This document shows, in pieces, positions 34,149 to 42,210 of a stretch of DNA of 64,000 bases. Every line of letters starts with the position of its first letter. The first letter of the stretch is position 1. Under the pieces are notes generated by a model. The model had not been told where the DNA came from. It saw nothing but the letters and a program-made list of their open reading frames with translations, and did no database searches. The position numbers were made by a program, and so were the translations under genes. The stretch is from Merdibacter massiliensis. GTDB lineage: Bacteria; Bacillota_I; Bacilli_A; Erysipelotrichales; Erysipelotrichaceae. The stretch covers positions 124,001-188,000 of the forward strand of contig NZ_LT699727.1 in assembly GCF_900155395.1 (NCBI RefSeq). The letters are read 5' to 3'.

Positions 34149-35628
34149 GCGTCATCTCCATAAATTGAACTGGAAAATCATTGGAAGCATCATTGGCTAT
34201 GCTTTGATCATTGAAGGCTGTTTGCTCTTTCTTCCTGTAATCGTCGACTTTTTATATAAAGAAGGTCATGCCTCTGCTTATCTTTTTACCATCGTGCTCT
34301 GTTTCCTATTTGGCTTTGCTTTAGCCTCTTTAAAAACGAAGCATTCTTATTTTGCTAAAGACGGCATGTTCGCAGTCGGACTGACCTGGATCACCATCTC
34401 TATATTCGGAGGTCTTCCTTTCTTTTTCACCAGAGAAATTCCTTCTTTTGTAGATTGTTTTTTTGAAACCGTATCTGGCTTTACTACCACCGGATCCAGT
34501 ATCCTTACAGATGTAGAAGCACTGTCTCATGCGTCCTTGTTTTGGCGAAGCTTTACTCATTGGATCGGCGGAATGGGCATCCTCGTCTTTTTATTGGCAG
34601 TTGTTCCACGCTCCAATGGACGTATGATGCATATCATGCGCGCAGAAGCACCTGGCCCTGTCATTGGAAAGCTGGTTCCCCGGATACGGGAAAGTGCAGC
34701 GATCCTTTACAAGATTTATTTAGCGCTGAGCGCTTTGATGCTGCTTTTCCTGCTTCTTGGCGGCATGCCTTTATTTGATGCATTATGCACGACATTTGGC
34801 ACCGCTGGAACAGGCGGCTTTGGAATCAAAAACAACAGTATTGCTTTTTACGACAGTGTCTATCTCGAGATGGTCATTTCATTCTTCATGTTGTTATTTG
34901 GCATAAACTTCAACTTATTCTATTTTATGCTGATCAAAAATGCACATTCTGTTTTACACAATGAGGAAGTGCGCATGTATCTACTGGTAGTAACATTCAG
35001 TATAGTAACTATTTCACTCAACATTCAGTCTATGATGGATGGTTCGCTGTTATTATCGCTGCGCTATGCGATCTTTCAAGTCGCGTCGATCATCTCTACG
35101 ACCGGCTTCACAACTGCAGACTTTAGTCAGTGGCCCTTGTATTCAAAAACGATCCTGTTGATCCTCATGCTGATCGGTGCCTGTGCCGGCAGTACTGCAG
35201 GAGGTTTGAAAATCAGCCGGCTTTTGATTTTGTTAAAACAAACCAAACTGGACCTGCAGCGGCTGATTCATCCGCAAAAAGTAGATGTGATCACCATGGA
35301 TGGAAAAAAGGTAGACCATAACATTGTTCATCAGATCTGCAGCTATTTCTTTTGTTATCTTCTCATCCTGGTCATTGTCGTATTGATCGTTTCTTTAGAC
35401 AATTTCGATTTAGAATCGACCATTGGTGCATGCTTTGCTTGTTTAGGAAATGTTGGCCCCGGTTTAGGCATAGCGGGTCCATTAGGCAATTTTGCGTTAT
35501 TTTCCGATCTTTCCAAGATCACCTTGTCTTTTGCCATGTTGATCGGGCGGCTGGAAATTTACCCAATATTGATCTTTATAGCTGCATTTTTTCAACAAGA
35601 CAAGAGGAAATATGCCATGAAAAAATAA
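34132..35628 (+). CDS. trkH: Trk potassium transporter membrane subunit TrkH
   Basis: A 498-residue membrane protein with four selectivity-filter loops: SGFTTTGSSIL, GTAGTGGFGI, STTGFTTADF and LGNVGPGLGIAG, the four-fold glycine filter of Trk/Ktr channels. The helix pattern is continuous and the length normal. It imports potassium together with TrkA from the same operon. A terminator follows after about 10 bases. Confidence 0.95.
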   Translation: MMFSLKRHLHKLNWKIIGSIIGYALIIEGCLLFLPVIVDFLYKEGHASAYLFTIVLCFLFGFALASLKTKHSYFAKDGMFAVGLTWITISIFGGLPFFFTREIPSFVDCFFETVSGFTTTGSSILTDVEALSHASLFWRSFTHWIGGMGILVFLLAVVPRSNGRMMHIMRAEAPGPVIGKLVPRIRESAAILYKIYLALSALMLLFLLLGGMPLFDALCTTFGTAGTGGFGIKNNSIAFYDSVYLEMVISFFMLLFGINFNLFYFMLIKNAHSVLHNEEVRMYLLVVTFSIVTISLNIQSMMDGSLLLSLRYAIFQVASIISTTGFTTADFSQWPLYSKTILLILMLIGACAGSTAGGLKISRLLILLKQTKLDLQRLIHPQKVDVITMDGKKVDHNIVHQICSYFFCYLLILVIVVLIVSLDNFDLESTIGACFACLGNVGPGLGIAGPLGNFALFSDLSKITLSFAMLIGRLEIYPILIFIAAFFQQDKRKYAMKK

Positions 35629-35636
35629 GTTTTATC

Positions 35637-35661
35637 ACTCCTTCGCCAAGGAGTTTTTTTA
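35637..35661 (+). terminator. Terminator of trkA-trkH
   Basis: ACTCCTT cgcc AAGGAGT followed by a run of T. Confidence 0.9.
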
Positions 35662-35686
35662 TAAAGAAAAAGTGGACCTTCGTCCA

Positions 35687-36637
35687 CTAATGAAACATAT
35701 CTTTCTTGATAAAGATCCAAGTTGCAATTCCCATTGCAATCAAAGCCACGATCATTGGAGCAAGCCATGTTTGCGCCAACGGCAGCCCGTTTACATTCAT
35801 TCCATAAAAACCAAATACGATATTCGGAATAGCCATAACGATCGTGATGACCGTTAACACCTTCATGACGATATTCAGGTTATTCGAAATAACGGAGGCA
35901 AAAGCATCCATCGTACCGGATAAGATATTGGAGTAAATATTACACATCTCTATCGCCTGATGAATCTCGATCAATACATCGTCCAACAGATCTTGATCCT
36001 CTTCATACAATTTGATCAACTTTCCGCGCATGATCTTGTTCAGAACGATCTCATCGCTTTTTAATGACGTCGAAAAATAAACTAACGATTTTTCCAAACC
36101 AAGCATCTGGATCAATTCTTCATTCTTCATCGACTGATGCAATTTCTGTTCCGTACGAGATGACAGGCGGTCGATCTGGCGCAGATAAATCAAATAACGT
36201 TGTGAGATGCGCAAAAACAACAGCAATAAAAACCTTGTTTTCATATCCGTGCGTACACCGCGCACAACCCCGCTGGCCATGTCCTCAATATTCAAATTTT
36301 CATGTAGGCTGATCGTGATGACATACCCCTTCATGATAACGATACCTAATGGCAATGTCGTATATTGCAAGGTATTTTCATCATATTTATCCTCTCGCTC
36401 TTCCGCACTAGGATAATCAACGATGATCAATGTCTGATTTTCATCATCGTCATAATCGATATGGGAACTTTCTTCTTCATCTAACGAAGACTTTACAAAC
36501 TCTGGCAAAACACCCACTTTGTGAACCAAAAAATCAACTTCTTCATCACTTGGAGATACGGCATTGATCCAGCAGCCTGGTTCTGGCTGCACAATGTGTT
36601 TGGTTTCGTTGTCCAATGTCTTGTAAAACTCAAGCAT
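35687..36637 (-). CDS. corA: CorA family magnesium/divalent cation transporter
   Basis: A 316-residue protein. The long cytoplasmic helical domain (DRLSSRTEQKLHQSMKNEE, then ETMCNIYSNILSG-like helix) ends in two membrane helices (VLTVITIVMAIPNIVFGFYG, then WLAPMIVALIAMGIATWIF) joined by the conserved YGMN motif (YGMNVNGLP). CorA pentamers import Mg2+ down its gradient. A short leader ORF and alternative hairpins lie upstream, suggesting translational control. SD AAGGAGG is at 36,645-36,651. Confidence 0.92.
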   Translation of the reverse strand: MLEFYKTLDNETKHIVQPEPGCWINAVSPSDEEVDFLVHKVGVLPEFVKSSLDEEESSHIDYDDDENQTLIIVDYPSAEEREDKYDENTLQYTTLPLGIVIMKGYVITISLHENLNIEDMASGVVRGVRTDMKTRFLLLLFLRISQRYLIYLRQIDRLSSRTEQKLHQSMKNEELIQMLGLEKSLVYFSTSLKSDEIVLNKIMRGKLIKLYEEDQDLLDDVLIEIHQAIEMCNIYSNILSGTMDAFASVISNNLNIVMKVLTVITIVMAIPNIVFGFYGMNVNGLPLAQTWLAPMIVALIAMGIATWIFIKKDMFH

Positions 36638-36644
36638 TATTCTT

Positions 36645-36685
36645 CCTCCTTATTGACAGGAGGATTATTTTGCATATACCTCCTG
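36645..36685 (-). promoter_or_regulatory. Mutually exclusive hairpins over the corA ribosome site
   Basis: In the mRNA, CAGGAGG (36,679-36,685, inside the leader ORF), CCTCCTG (36,657-36,663, just after its stop) and AAGGAGG (36,645-36,651, the corA Shine-Dalgarno) follow one another. The middle segment can pair with either neighbour: 7 bp with the first, 6 bp with the SD. Translation of the leader ORF would decide which forms. Confidence 0.65.
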
Positions 36686-36739
36686 ATACTCATTTTTACT
36701 TTTATTCTTACGGTAATTCGCTTCGGGCTCAGGAGCCAT
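36665..36739 (-). CDS. Leader peptide ORF upstream of corA
   Basis: 24 codons encoding MAPEPEANYRKNKSKNEYQE followed by VYAK and a stop. SD-like AAGGTG lies 8 bases before the ATG. The alternating proline/acid start (APEPE) resembles the enterobacterial MgtL leader peptide (MEPDPTPLP), in which such a sequence destabilises ribosomes when Mg2+ is low. The ORF ends 27 bases before the corA start and overlaps a hairpin arm. A regulatory uORF is inferred from this arrangement. No homology search has been done. Confidence 0.6.
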   Translation of the reverse strand: MAPEPEANYRKNKSKNEYQEVYAK

Positions 36740-36767
36740 ATACAACACCTTCTTTCATTCCTTGGCT

Positions 36768-36776
36768 ATTATAACA
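36768..36776 (-). promoter_or_regulatory. Extended -10 promoter for the corA leader
   Basis: On the minus strand TGT-TATAAT (36,768-36,776), an extended -10; a GACATT-like -35 lies 17 bases upstream of the hexamer. The start would be near 36,761, about 20 bases before the leader ORF. Confidence 0.55.
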
Positions 36777-36826
36777 CAAATATAGGAAGCAATGTCTATG
36801 AGAAAATAAAATTTGAGTAAAAAACA

Positions 36827-39457
36827 TCATTTTTCTTTATCCTGCCATTTTCGCAAATCCGCCAACGGCTGAGACAATCCATTTCCTTGGTAATCCAGCG
36901 CTCGCTGTGTCCCTTTGCCGTGTTCCCGCATCACTTCTTCATGAAAGCCGCGGGCAGAAATACGGATGGCACCATGACCGCCGGCTATCAATTGTTCCAA
37001 GCCATCCGATGTTGCTACCGTAACGCGATATTCTTTTGCTAAATGGTGTGTTGCTTGTTCAATATAACTGTCTGCCGTTTGTGCTGTCTTTGTATAAACC
37101 ACATAAATATTATCTATTTTTTGTACGCTGCCGTTTTGATCTTTGACCTTATACGCATCAAAAACAAGAATCAATGTACATTTGCGATATCCTTGGTAAT
37201 TGCACATTAGATTGATCAACGCATGACGTGCCGCATCCAGATCTTGATGAGCGGTCTCCCGCAGTTCTTCCCAATCATGGATGATATTATAACCATCGAC
37301 CAATACACATTCGGGCAGGAACGATACCGTTTCCATTTTTCTTTGCTGTTCATGTCTTTCATAGGTTTCACGGTCTTGTATCTTTTTCTTCTTTGACTTT
37401 GACCCATATGTTTTCTCAAAAATAGCTTGCAATTGTGCATCTTCTTTGTCCGAATCTTGTTTTTCTTTCAAAACACGTGGAAGCGAAACAACTGTCTGTT
37501 CTTCCTTTTTCTCATTGAGCTGGTAAGGAAGATGCATATATTTTTCTACTTCGTCCCAAGGTACATAAAAACCTGCTCCATGCGTACAGAAAATAGACCC
37601 GCATGGATGTTGCAAGTCACGGTCACAATCATATGCCTTTTCTTCTAAAACGGTTTCTGCATGCTGGCAGGGATGATAATTTTCAAATGTATAGTAGATT
37701 CTTCCCTTGCCTTTCGTATAAGAAGGCAGTTCCTTTGCACATTGTTGAATGCCGCACAGAGGCGCATTGCCTATGACTTGACTCATTCCCTCTTGCGCAT
37801 CCTTTAATTGAAATGTCCCGTTGATCTTTTCGATATCATAGATCACTCGTCCGATATTTTCTTGCGGTACTTCTATTCGAAAATTTCCATATGGTTCCAA
37901 TAAGATGCTTTTTCCACGACGCAATCCATGGCGGATCGCACGATAAACGGCTTCGCGAAAATCACCGCCTTCCGTATGTTTTAAATGTGCTTTCCCATTT
38001 AATAACGTGATTCGGATGTCAGTTACAGGAAAACCGCCAAGCACGCCGACAGGCTCTTCTTCCTGAATATGGGATAAGATCAAACGCTGCCAAGAGGGAG
38101 CCAAGTCCTCTTGTGCACATTGATTGGCAATCTGAATGCCGCTGCCCGCTGGCAAAGGTTCCAACATGAGATGTACTTCCGCATAATGACGCAATGGTTC
38201 AAAATGTCCGACACCTTCAATTGCTTCCGCCAAAGTCTCTTTATATAGAACACCGCCTTCATCTAAATCAACTTCCAGAGCAAAGCGTCTGACTAACTCT
38301 TGTTGCAATATTTCTCCTTGAATTTCCCCCATCAGTTGAACATGCAGCTGTTGCGTGCTGGAATCAAACTGCAGATGTAATTGAGGATCCTCTTGCGCCA
38401 ACTGTTTACAGGCTGTATATAGCTGAGTGATATCACCTCCTGCAACAGGATGCAGCTGATAGGTCATAAAAGGAGCCAGTGCAGGCTCAATTTTTTTCTT
38501 TTCAAACCCCAGTCCCTCTCCTGGATATAATGTCTGCACCCCTTTGATTGCACAAACCATTCCAGCAGAAGCAACATTGAGCAATTCAAAATGTTTTCCA
38601 CAATAGCGGCGGATCTGGTCTGCCTTCTCATCCTTCCCTATTTTTTCTTTGACTTTGAGCATTCCCCCAGTGATCTTTACAAATGTTAACCGATTTCCCT
38701 GTTCATCTTGATTCACCTTAAAGACACGTGCACCAAAATCATCCGGATACGCAGGCATTTTGGTATACTGGTCGATCGTATCCATCAATAAATCAATACC
38801 TTGCATTTTTAAAGCAGATCCGAAAAGGACAGGAAACACTTTCCGTTCTTGAATCATCTGCATGATCCTGTCTTCTGATACATGTCCGCAAGATACATAT
38901 TGTTCCAAAGCTTCTTCATCGCACAAAGCAATTTCTTCATCCCTGCGTGCAGGATCAAGATGAAAACAGATACAATGCGGATCCAGTTCTTTTTGAACCT
39001 GCAGTAAAAGCTCTTCTTGAGTCATATGCGTCAGATCCATCTTATTGATGAATAAAAAAGTAGGTACCTTGTATCGTTCTAATAAACGCCATATCGTTTG
39101 GGTATGCGACTGTACACCATCCAATGCACTGACAACGACCAGTGCATAATCCAATATTGCGAGCGTGCGTTCCATTTCTGAAGAAAAATCCACATGTCCC
39201 GGTGTATCCAACAAAGTATAGCCATTTTCATGATACGTGATATAGGCTTGTTTAGAAAAGATCGTAATTCCACGATCCGTTTCCTGTTGGTAAAAATCTA
39301 AAGCGGCATCTCCATGATCCACTCTTCCGCGTTTTCGAATAGCACCGGCAAGATACAATAAGTCTTCGCTCAATGTCGTTTTTCCAGCATCAACATGAGC
39401 AAGCAGACCTAATGTTATTTGTTTATTGCTTCCTATTTTCATTTTTGACTCCGGCAT
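36827..39457 (-). CDS. TetM-like ribosomal-protection GTPase fused to a YacP/Rae1-type NYN nuclease
   Basis: An 876-residue protein. The N-terminal two thirds is an EF-G/TetM-type translational GTPase: G1 AHVDAGKTTLSE, switch TDRGITI, G3 DTPGHVD, G4 NKMD, then domains II-V with a C/H-rich insertion (CQHAETVLEEKAYDC, then CGSIFCTHG). From about 715 it is a NYN/PIN domain (LVDGYNIIHDW, then LVFDAYKVKD, then TADSYIE, then VATSDGLEQ) like YacP/Rae1, a nuclease known in Bacillus to cut mRNA in the ribosomal A site. The fusion suggests a factor that enters the A site and cleaves or rescues. Whether it gives tetracycline resistance cannot be told. Confidence 0.88.
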   Translation of the reverse strand: MPESKMKIGSNKQITLGLLAHVDAGKTTLSEDLLYLAGAIRKRGRVDHGDAALDFYQQETDRGITIFSKQAYITYHENGYTLLDTPGHVDFSSEMERTLAILDYALVVVSALDGVQSHTQTIWRLLERYKVPTFLFINKMDLTHMTQEELLLQVQKELDPHCICFHLDPARRDEEIALCDEEALEQYVSCGHVSEDRIMQMIQERKVFPVLFGSALKMQGIDLLMDTIDQYTKMPAYPDDFGARVFKVNQDEQGNRLTFVKITGGMLKVKEKIGKDEKADQIRRYCGKHFELLNVASAGMVCAIKGVQTLYPGEGLGFEKKKIEPALAPFMTYQLHPVAGGDITQLYTACKQLAQEDPQLHLQFDSSTQQLHVQLMGEIQGEILQQELVRRFALEVDLDEGGVLYKETLAEAIEGVGHFEPLRHYAEVHLMLEPLPAGSGIQIANQCAQEDLAPSWQRLILSHIQEEEPVGVLGGFPVTDIRITLLNGKAHLKHTEGGDFREAVYRAIRHGLRRGKSILLEPYGNFRIEVPQENIGRVIYDIEKINGTFQLKDAQEGMSQVIGNAPLCGIQQCAKELPSYTKGKGRIYYTFENYHPCQHAETVLEEKAYDCDRDLQHPCGSIFCTHGAGFYVPWDEVEKYMHLPYQLNEKKEEQTVVSLPRVLKEKQDSDKEDAQLQAIFEKTYGSKSKKKKIQDRETYERHEQQRKMETVSFLPECVLVDGYNIIHDWEELRETAHQDLDAARHALINLMCNYQGYRKCTLILVFDAYKVKDQNGSVQKIDNIYVVYTKTAQTADSYIEQATHHLAKEYRVTVATSDGLEQLIAGGHGAIRISARGFHEEVMREHGKGTQRALDYQGNGLSQPLADLRKWQDKEK

Positions 39458-39556
39458 GGTGAATCTACCCTTTCTATCTTTTTATACATGCATTATGATA
39501 GCACAGACTCGCTTTTCCGTCGATAAAGATGCAGAGCTCTTTTCTTCATTCAAAAT

Positions 39557-39580
39557 AAAAAGACCGAAAACGGCCTTTTT
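39557..39580. terminator. Terminator between pflA and the GTPase gene
   Basis: AAAAAGACCG aaaa CGGCCTTTTT. It serves the minus-strand pflA transcript. 39,581-39,809 holds no gene I can support. Confidence 0.8.
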
Positions 39581-39809
39581 ATCTGGTTGTAAAGTTTGCA
39601 AGCTGTAAAGTGTTATCCAAGTGCTGTATGGGAGGAAGTTTCGTATATGTAATCATTTGGTTGAGGTTATTGAGAGGATTTCATCATACGAATAATGGCT
39701 GTAATCTCCAATACATCAGTTACCCTTGTCTAACTGATTATAGGATAACATACTTTATTGCAAAAAGCCAGTATTTTTATGAAAAAAAGTTAGTTATTGC
39801 TAATAAATG

Positions 39810-40565
39810 TCATGAATTCCGAAATTCTTGATAATCTGCTGTATGCAATATGGCATTGGCATGATCGATCAATTCCTGAGAAGGAGGATCGATTCCTTCT
39901 AACGGATAAGGAATGCCCAGCTCTTTCCATTTATAGACCCCTAACGTATGATATGGAAGTACCTCAAATCGTTTTACATTGTGCAAGGAACGCACAAAGG
40001 TGTCTAATTGATACAGATCTTCATCTTGATCATTTCTTTGCGGTACTAATACATGACGGATCCAGACTGGTTTATTGATATCCGATAGAAAACGTGCACA
40101 TTCCAAAATATTAGCATTGGATTTTCCTGTTAATTGGATATGTTTTTCATTGTCCATTACTTTAATATCCAGCAAAACAAGATCTGTTACTTGCATCAGC
40201 TGTTGAAATTTAGAAAAAAATGGTTCGTCTTTGGTAAATGGTTGACCACAGGTGTCGATCACCGTATGCACGCCTTCTTTTTTTGCCAATGTAAACAATT
40301 CTAACAAAAAATCGATCTGCAGCAGAGGTTCGCCGCCGCTCACGGTGATGCCTCCTTTATCGCGCCAGTAACTTTTATAGCGTAAAGCCTTCTTTAATAC
40401 TGTCTGTGCACTCTCCGTTCCTTCTTTTCTCTGCCAAGTATCCGCATTATGACAGAACTGACAACGCATCTGACATCCTTGCAAAAAGATCACATAGCGT
40501 ATGCCCGGTCCATCCACCGATCCAAAAGTTTCAATTGAATGCAAGGCGCCTTTCTTGTTTTCCAT
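39810..40565 (-). CDS. pflA: Pyruvate formate-lyase activating enzyme
   Basis: A 251-residue radical-SAM enzyme. ATG 40,565 opens MENKKGALHSIETFGSVDGPG, and the 4Fe-4S motif CQMRCQFC follows; GGITVSGGEPLLQ is the SAM-binding GGE motif. It makes the glycyl radical on PflB. IS110 copy 2 begins eight bases before this ATG and has removed its Shine-Dalgarno; only an alternative TTG in the IS extends the frame upstream. The promoter and terminator in front (42,168) suggest it was once read weakly from pflB. Confidence 0.93.
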   Translation of the reverse strand: MENKKGALHSIETFGSVDGPGIRYVIFLQGCQMRCQFCHNADTWQRKEGTESAQTVLKKALRYKSYWRDKGGITVSGGEPLLQIDFLLELFTLAKKEGVHTVIDTCGQPFTKDEPFFSKFQQLMQVTDLVLLDIKVMDNEKHIQLTGKSNANILECARFLSDINKPVWIRHVLVPQRNDQDEDLYQLDTFVRSLHNVKRFEVLPYHTLGVYKWKELGIPYPLEGIDPPSQELIDHANAILHTADYQEFRNS

Positions 40566-40644
40566 ATAAATCCTTGTATGATACAAATGTACCTTGTCGT
40601 AGCATTCATATCACTTTTCCTTTCCAACCTTTTATATAATGTAG

Positions 40645-40785
40645 ATAGAACCTTAGTACTCTTATATATTTATGTGGTTTATCTACTCAAAGGAGAGTGA
40701 ATCTATAGGATCTTATTACATCTGTTTATAGCTGGATAGGTTTTGATATCTTCATGTCACGCAAGTTTACACTAGTAAGACCACT
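40645..40785 (+). ncRNA. Candidate bridge RNA of the IS110 element, copy 2 (approximate limits)
   Basis: Identical to the copy 1 left end. The CAAAGGAG guide (40,688-40,695) is fully complementary over 8 bases to this target (CTCCTTTG), against 7 of 8 for copy 1. Existence and borders are inferred from position and pairing only. Confidence 0.55.
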
Positions 40786-40820
40786 ATAGAATGACAAGGT
40801 TCTAGAAAGGTGGTCTTTTT

Positions 40821-41990
40821 ATGTCTAAACTGTTTTGTGGTATCGACGTTGCTAAATTTGAACACGTCGCAAGTATCTATGATCCTTCTACTGGTGAAAT
40901 GATTCTTGATTCACTTCATTTTGATAATAACGATAAAGGTTTTAAAACATTATTATCTTCTCTTTCTAAATTGAACAAACGTTGCGAAATACTGATTGGT
41001 TTTGAATCAACCGGTCACTATCATCAGGTCTTATTCAATTTTCTAACTTCCAAGAAATATAAGTGTTTTTTAATCAACCCTTATATGACCAGTAAGTTTA
41101 GATCTATTTCTTTGCGTGATGCCAAGAATGACGATATCGATTCCAGAGCCATCGCAAAGTTCTTATCGTTTGAATATAAATCTTTGATTGAACAAGAATT
41201 CTTAAGCAGCGAATTGAAAGAGCTGGTTAATCAAAGACATTTCTTAATAATCGAGTCTTCAAAAATGAAAATCAAGCTAAAATCATATCTCGATAGAACA
41301 TTTCCTGAACTTGAATCCATTGTTGATATCAACACAGCTGCTATTCGAGCTATTTTAAAGGAGTATCCAACCGCTAATTCTATATCTGAAGCTAGAATAG
41401 ATAAACTAAAGAATCTAGCTAAAAAGGCTTCTAAAGGTAAATATTCTCTATCAAAAGTTGAAGCTGTTAAAGAAGCAGCTAAGACTTCAATCGGAATTCA
41501 CTCTTTAAGCATTGGTTTGAATATCATTCAATGTATTGAAACTTTAGAACTAAAAGAAAGGCAGATTGATAGAATCGAAAAAGAAATCAAAGAACATCCT
41601 ACTGTGCTTGATTCTCCTTTACATCAGTTAATTGGGATTAACGATATAGAAATCGGTTATATCATGTCTGCCATTATTAGTATAACTCGTTTTAGCTCTC
41701 CAGAAAAGATAGTAGCTTATGCAGGTTTAGATCCAAAGGTTAGACAATCCGGTACATGGAAGGCAAATACGACTAGAATGTCCAAAAGAGGAAACAAACT
41801 ATTAAGATATGCTTTGATATGGACAGCTTTCAATATGACCAGAAGACCTGGACCTATGAAAAACTATTTTGCGCTAAAGAAGTCTCAAGGAAAGTCTCAC
41901 TACAACGCCTTAGGACACTGTGCAACAAAACTTTGTCGTTACATTTTCTGGATACTTAATCATCCTGATTCAAACTTTGAATACCAATAA
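40821..41990 (+). CDS. IS110 family transposase (copy 2)
   Basis: The 389-residue product is identical to that of 20,406-21,575, with the DEDD RuvC-like domain and the Transposase_20 domain intact. The same SD-hiding hairpin precedes it. It is transcribed opposite to pflB and pflA. Confidence 0.97.
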   Translation: MSKLFCGIDVAKFEHVASIYDPSTGEMILDSLHFDNNDKGFKTLLSSLSKLNKRCEILIGFESTGHYHQVLFNFLTSKKYKCFLINPYMTSKFRSISLRDAKNDDIDSRAIAKFLSFEYKSLIEQEFLSSELKELVNQRHFLIIESSKMKIKLKSYLDRTFPELESIVDINTAAIRAILKEYPTANSISEARIDKLKNLAKKASKGKYSLSKVEAVKEAAKTSIGIHSLSIGLNIIQCIETLELKERQIDRIEKEIKEHPTVLDSPLHQLIGINDIEIGYIMSAIISITRFSSPEKIVAYAGLDPKVRQSGTWKANTTRMSKRGNKLLRYALIWTAFNMTRRPGPMKNYFALKKSQGKSHYNALGHCATKLCRYIFWILNHPDSNFEYQ

Positions 41991-42167
41991 TTTCAAACAA
42001 TATTTTCATAAAACAAACTTTTTTATATAAATATATCATTTATAGCTATTCGTTATTTAAGACTACTTATATAACTGAGCTTTCGTATACCCTAAATATA
42101 CTTTATTGAATTTTGACAATTCTTATCTTTTTTTACTTGACAGATTCATAGCTGGTCTCCTTTGGAT

Positions 42168-42198
42168 AAAAAGGTCTGTTCCACAAAACAGACCTTTT
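42168..42198 (-). terminator. Terminator after pflB
   Basis: AAAAAGGTCTGTT / AACAGACCTTTT, between pflB and the IS. Before the insertion it separated pflB from pflA and would have limited pflA expression. Confidence 0.85.
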
Positions 42199-42210
42199 AT
42201 GATTATTTTT

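Larger units (their letters stand above)
40573..42158 (+). mobile_element. IS110-family insertion sequence, copy 2
   Basis: Same element as 20,158-21,743, same length (1,586 bp with both CT cores) and no difference seen. Rejoining the flanks restores CCAAAGGAGGATTTATATG, that is, an ideal Shine-Dalgarno spaced to the pflA start. The element thus again lies between the AG/CT core of an AAAGGAG site and the start codon, in the same orientation relative to the host gene. Confidence 0.9.

Noticed and set aside
36640-36780. M-box (Mg2+ riboswitch) upstream of corA
   Set aside because: The conserved M-box blocks are not present; the leader is too short. The leader-peptide model fits better.
39610-39831. 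Plus-strand frame of 73 codons upstream of pflA's end
   Set aside because: No ribosome site, odd composition, and it overlaps the 3' end of pflA on the other strand.
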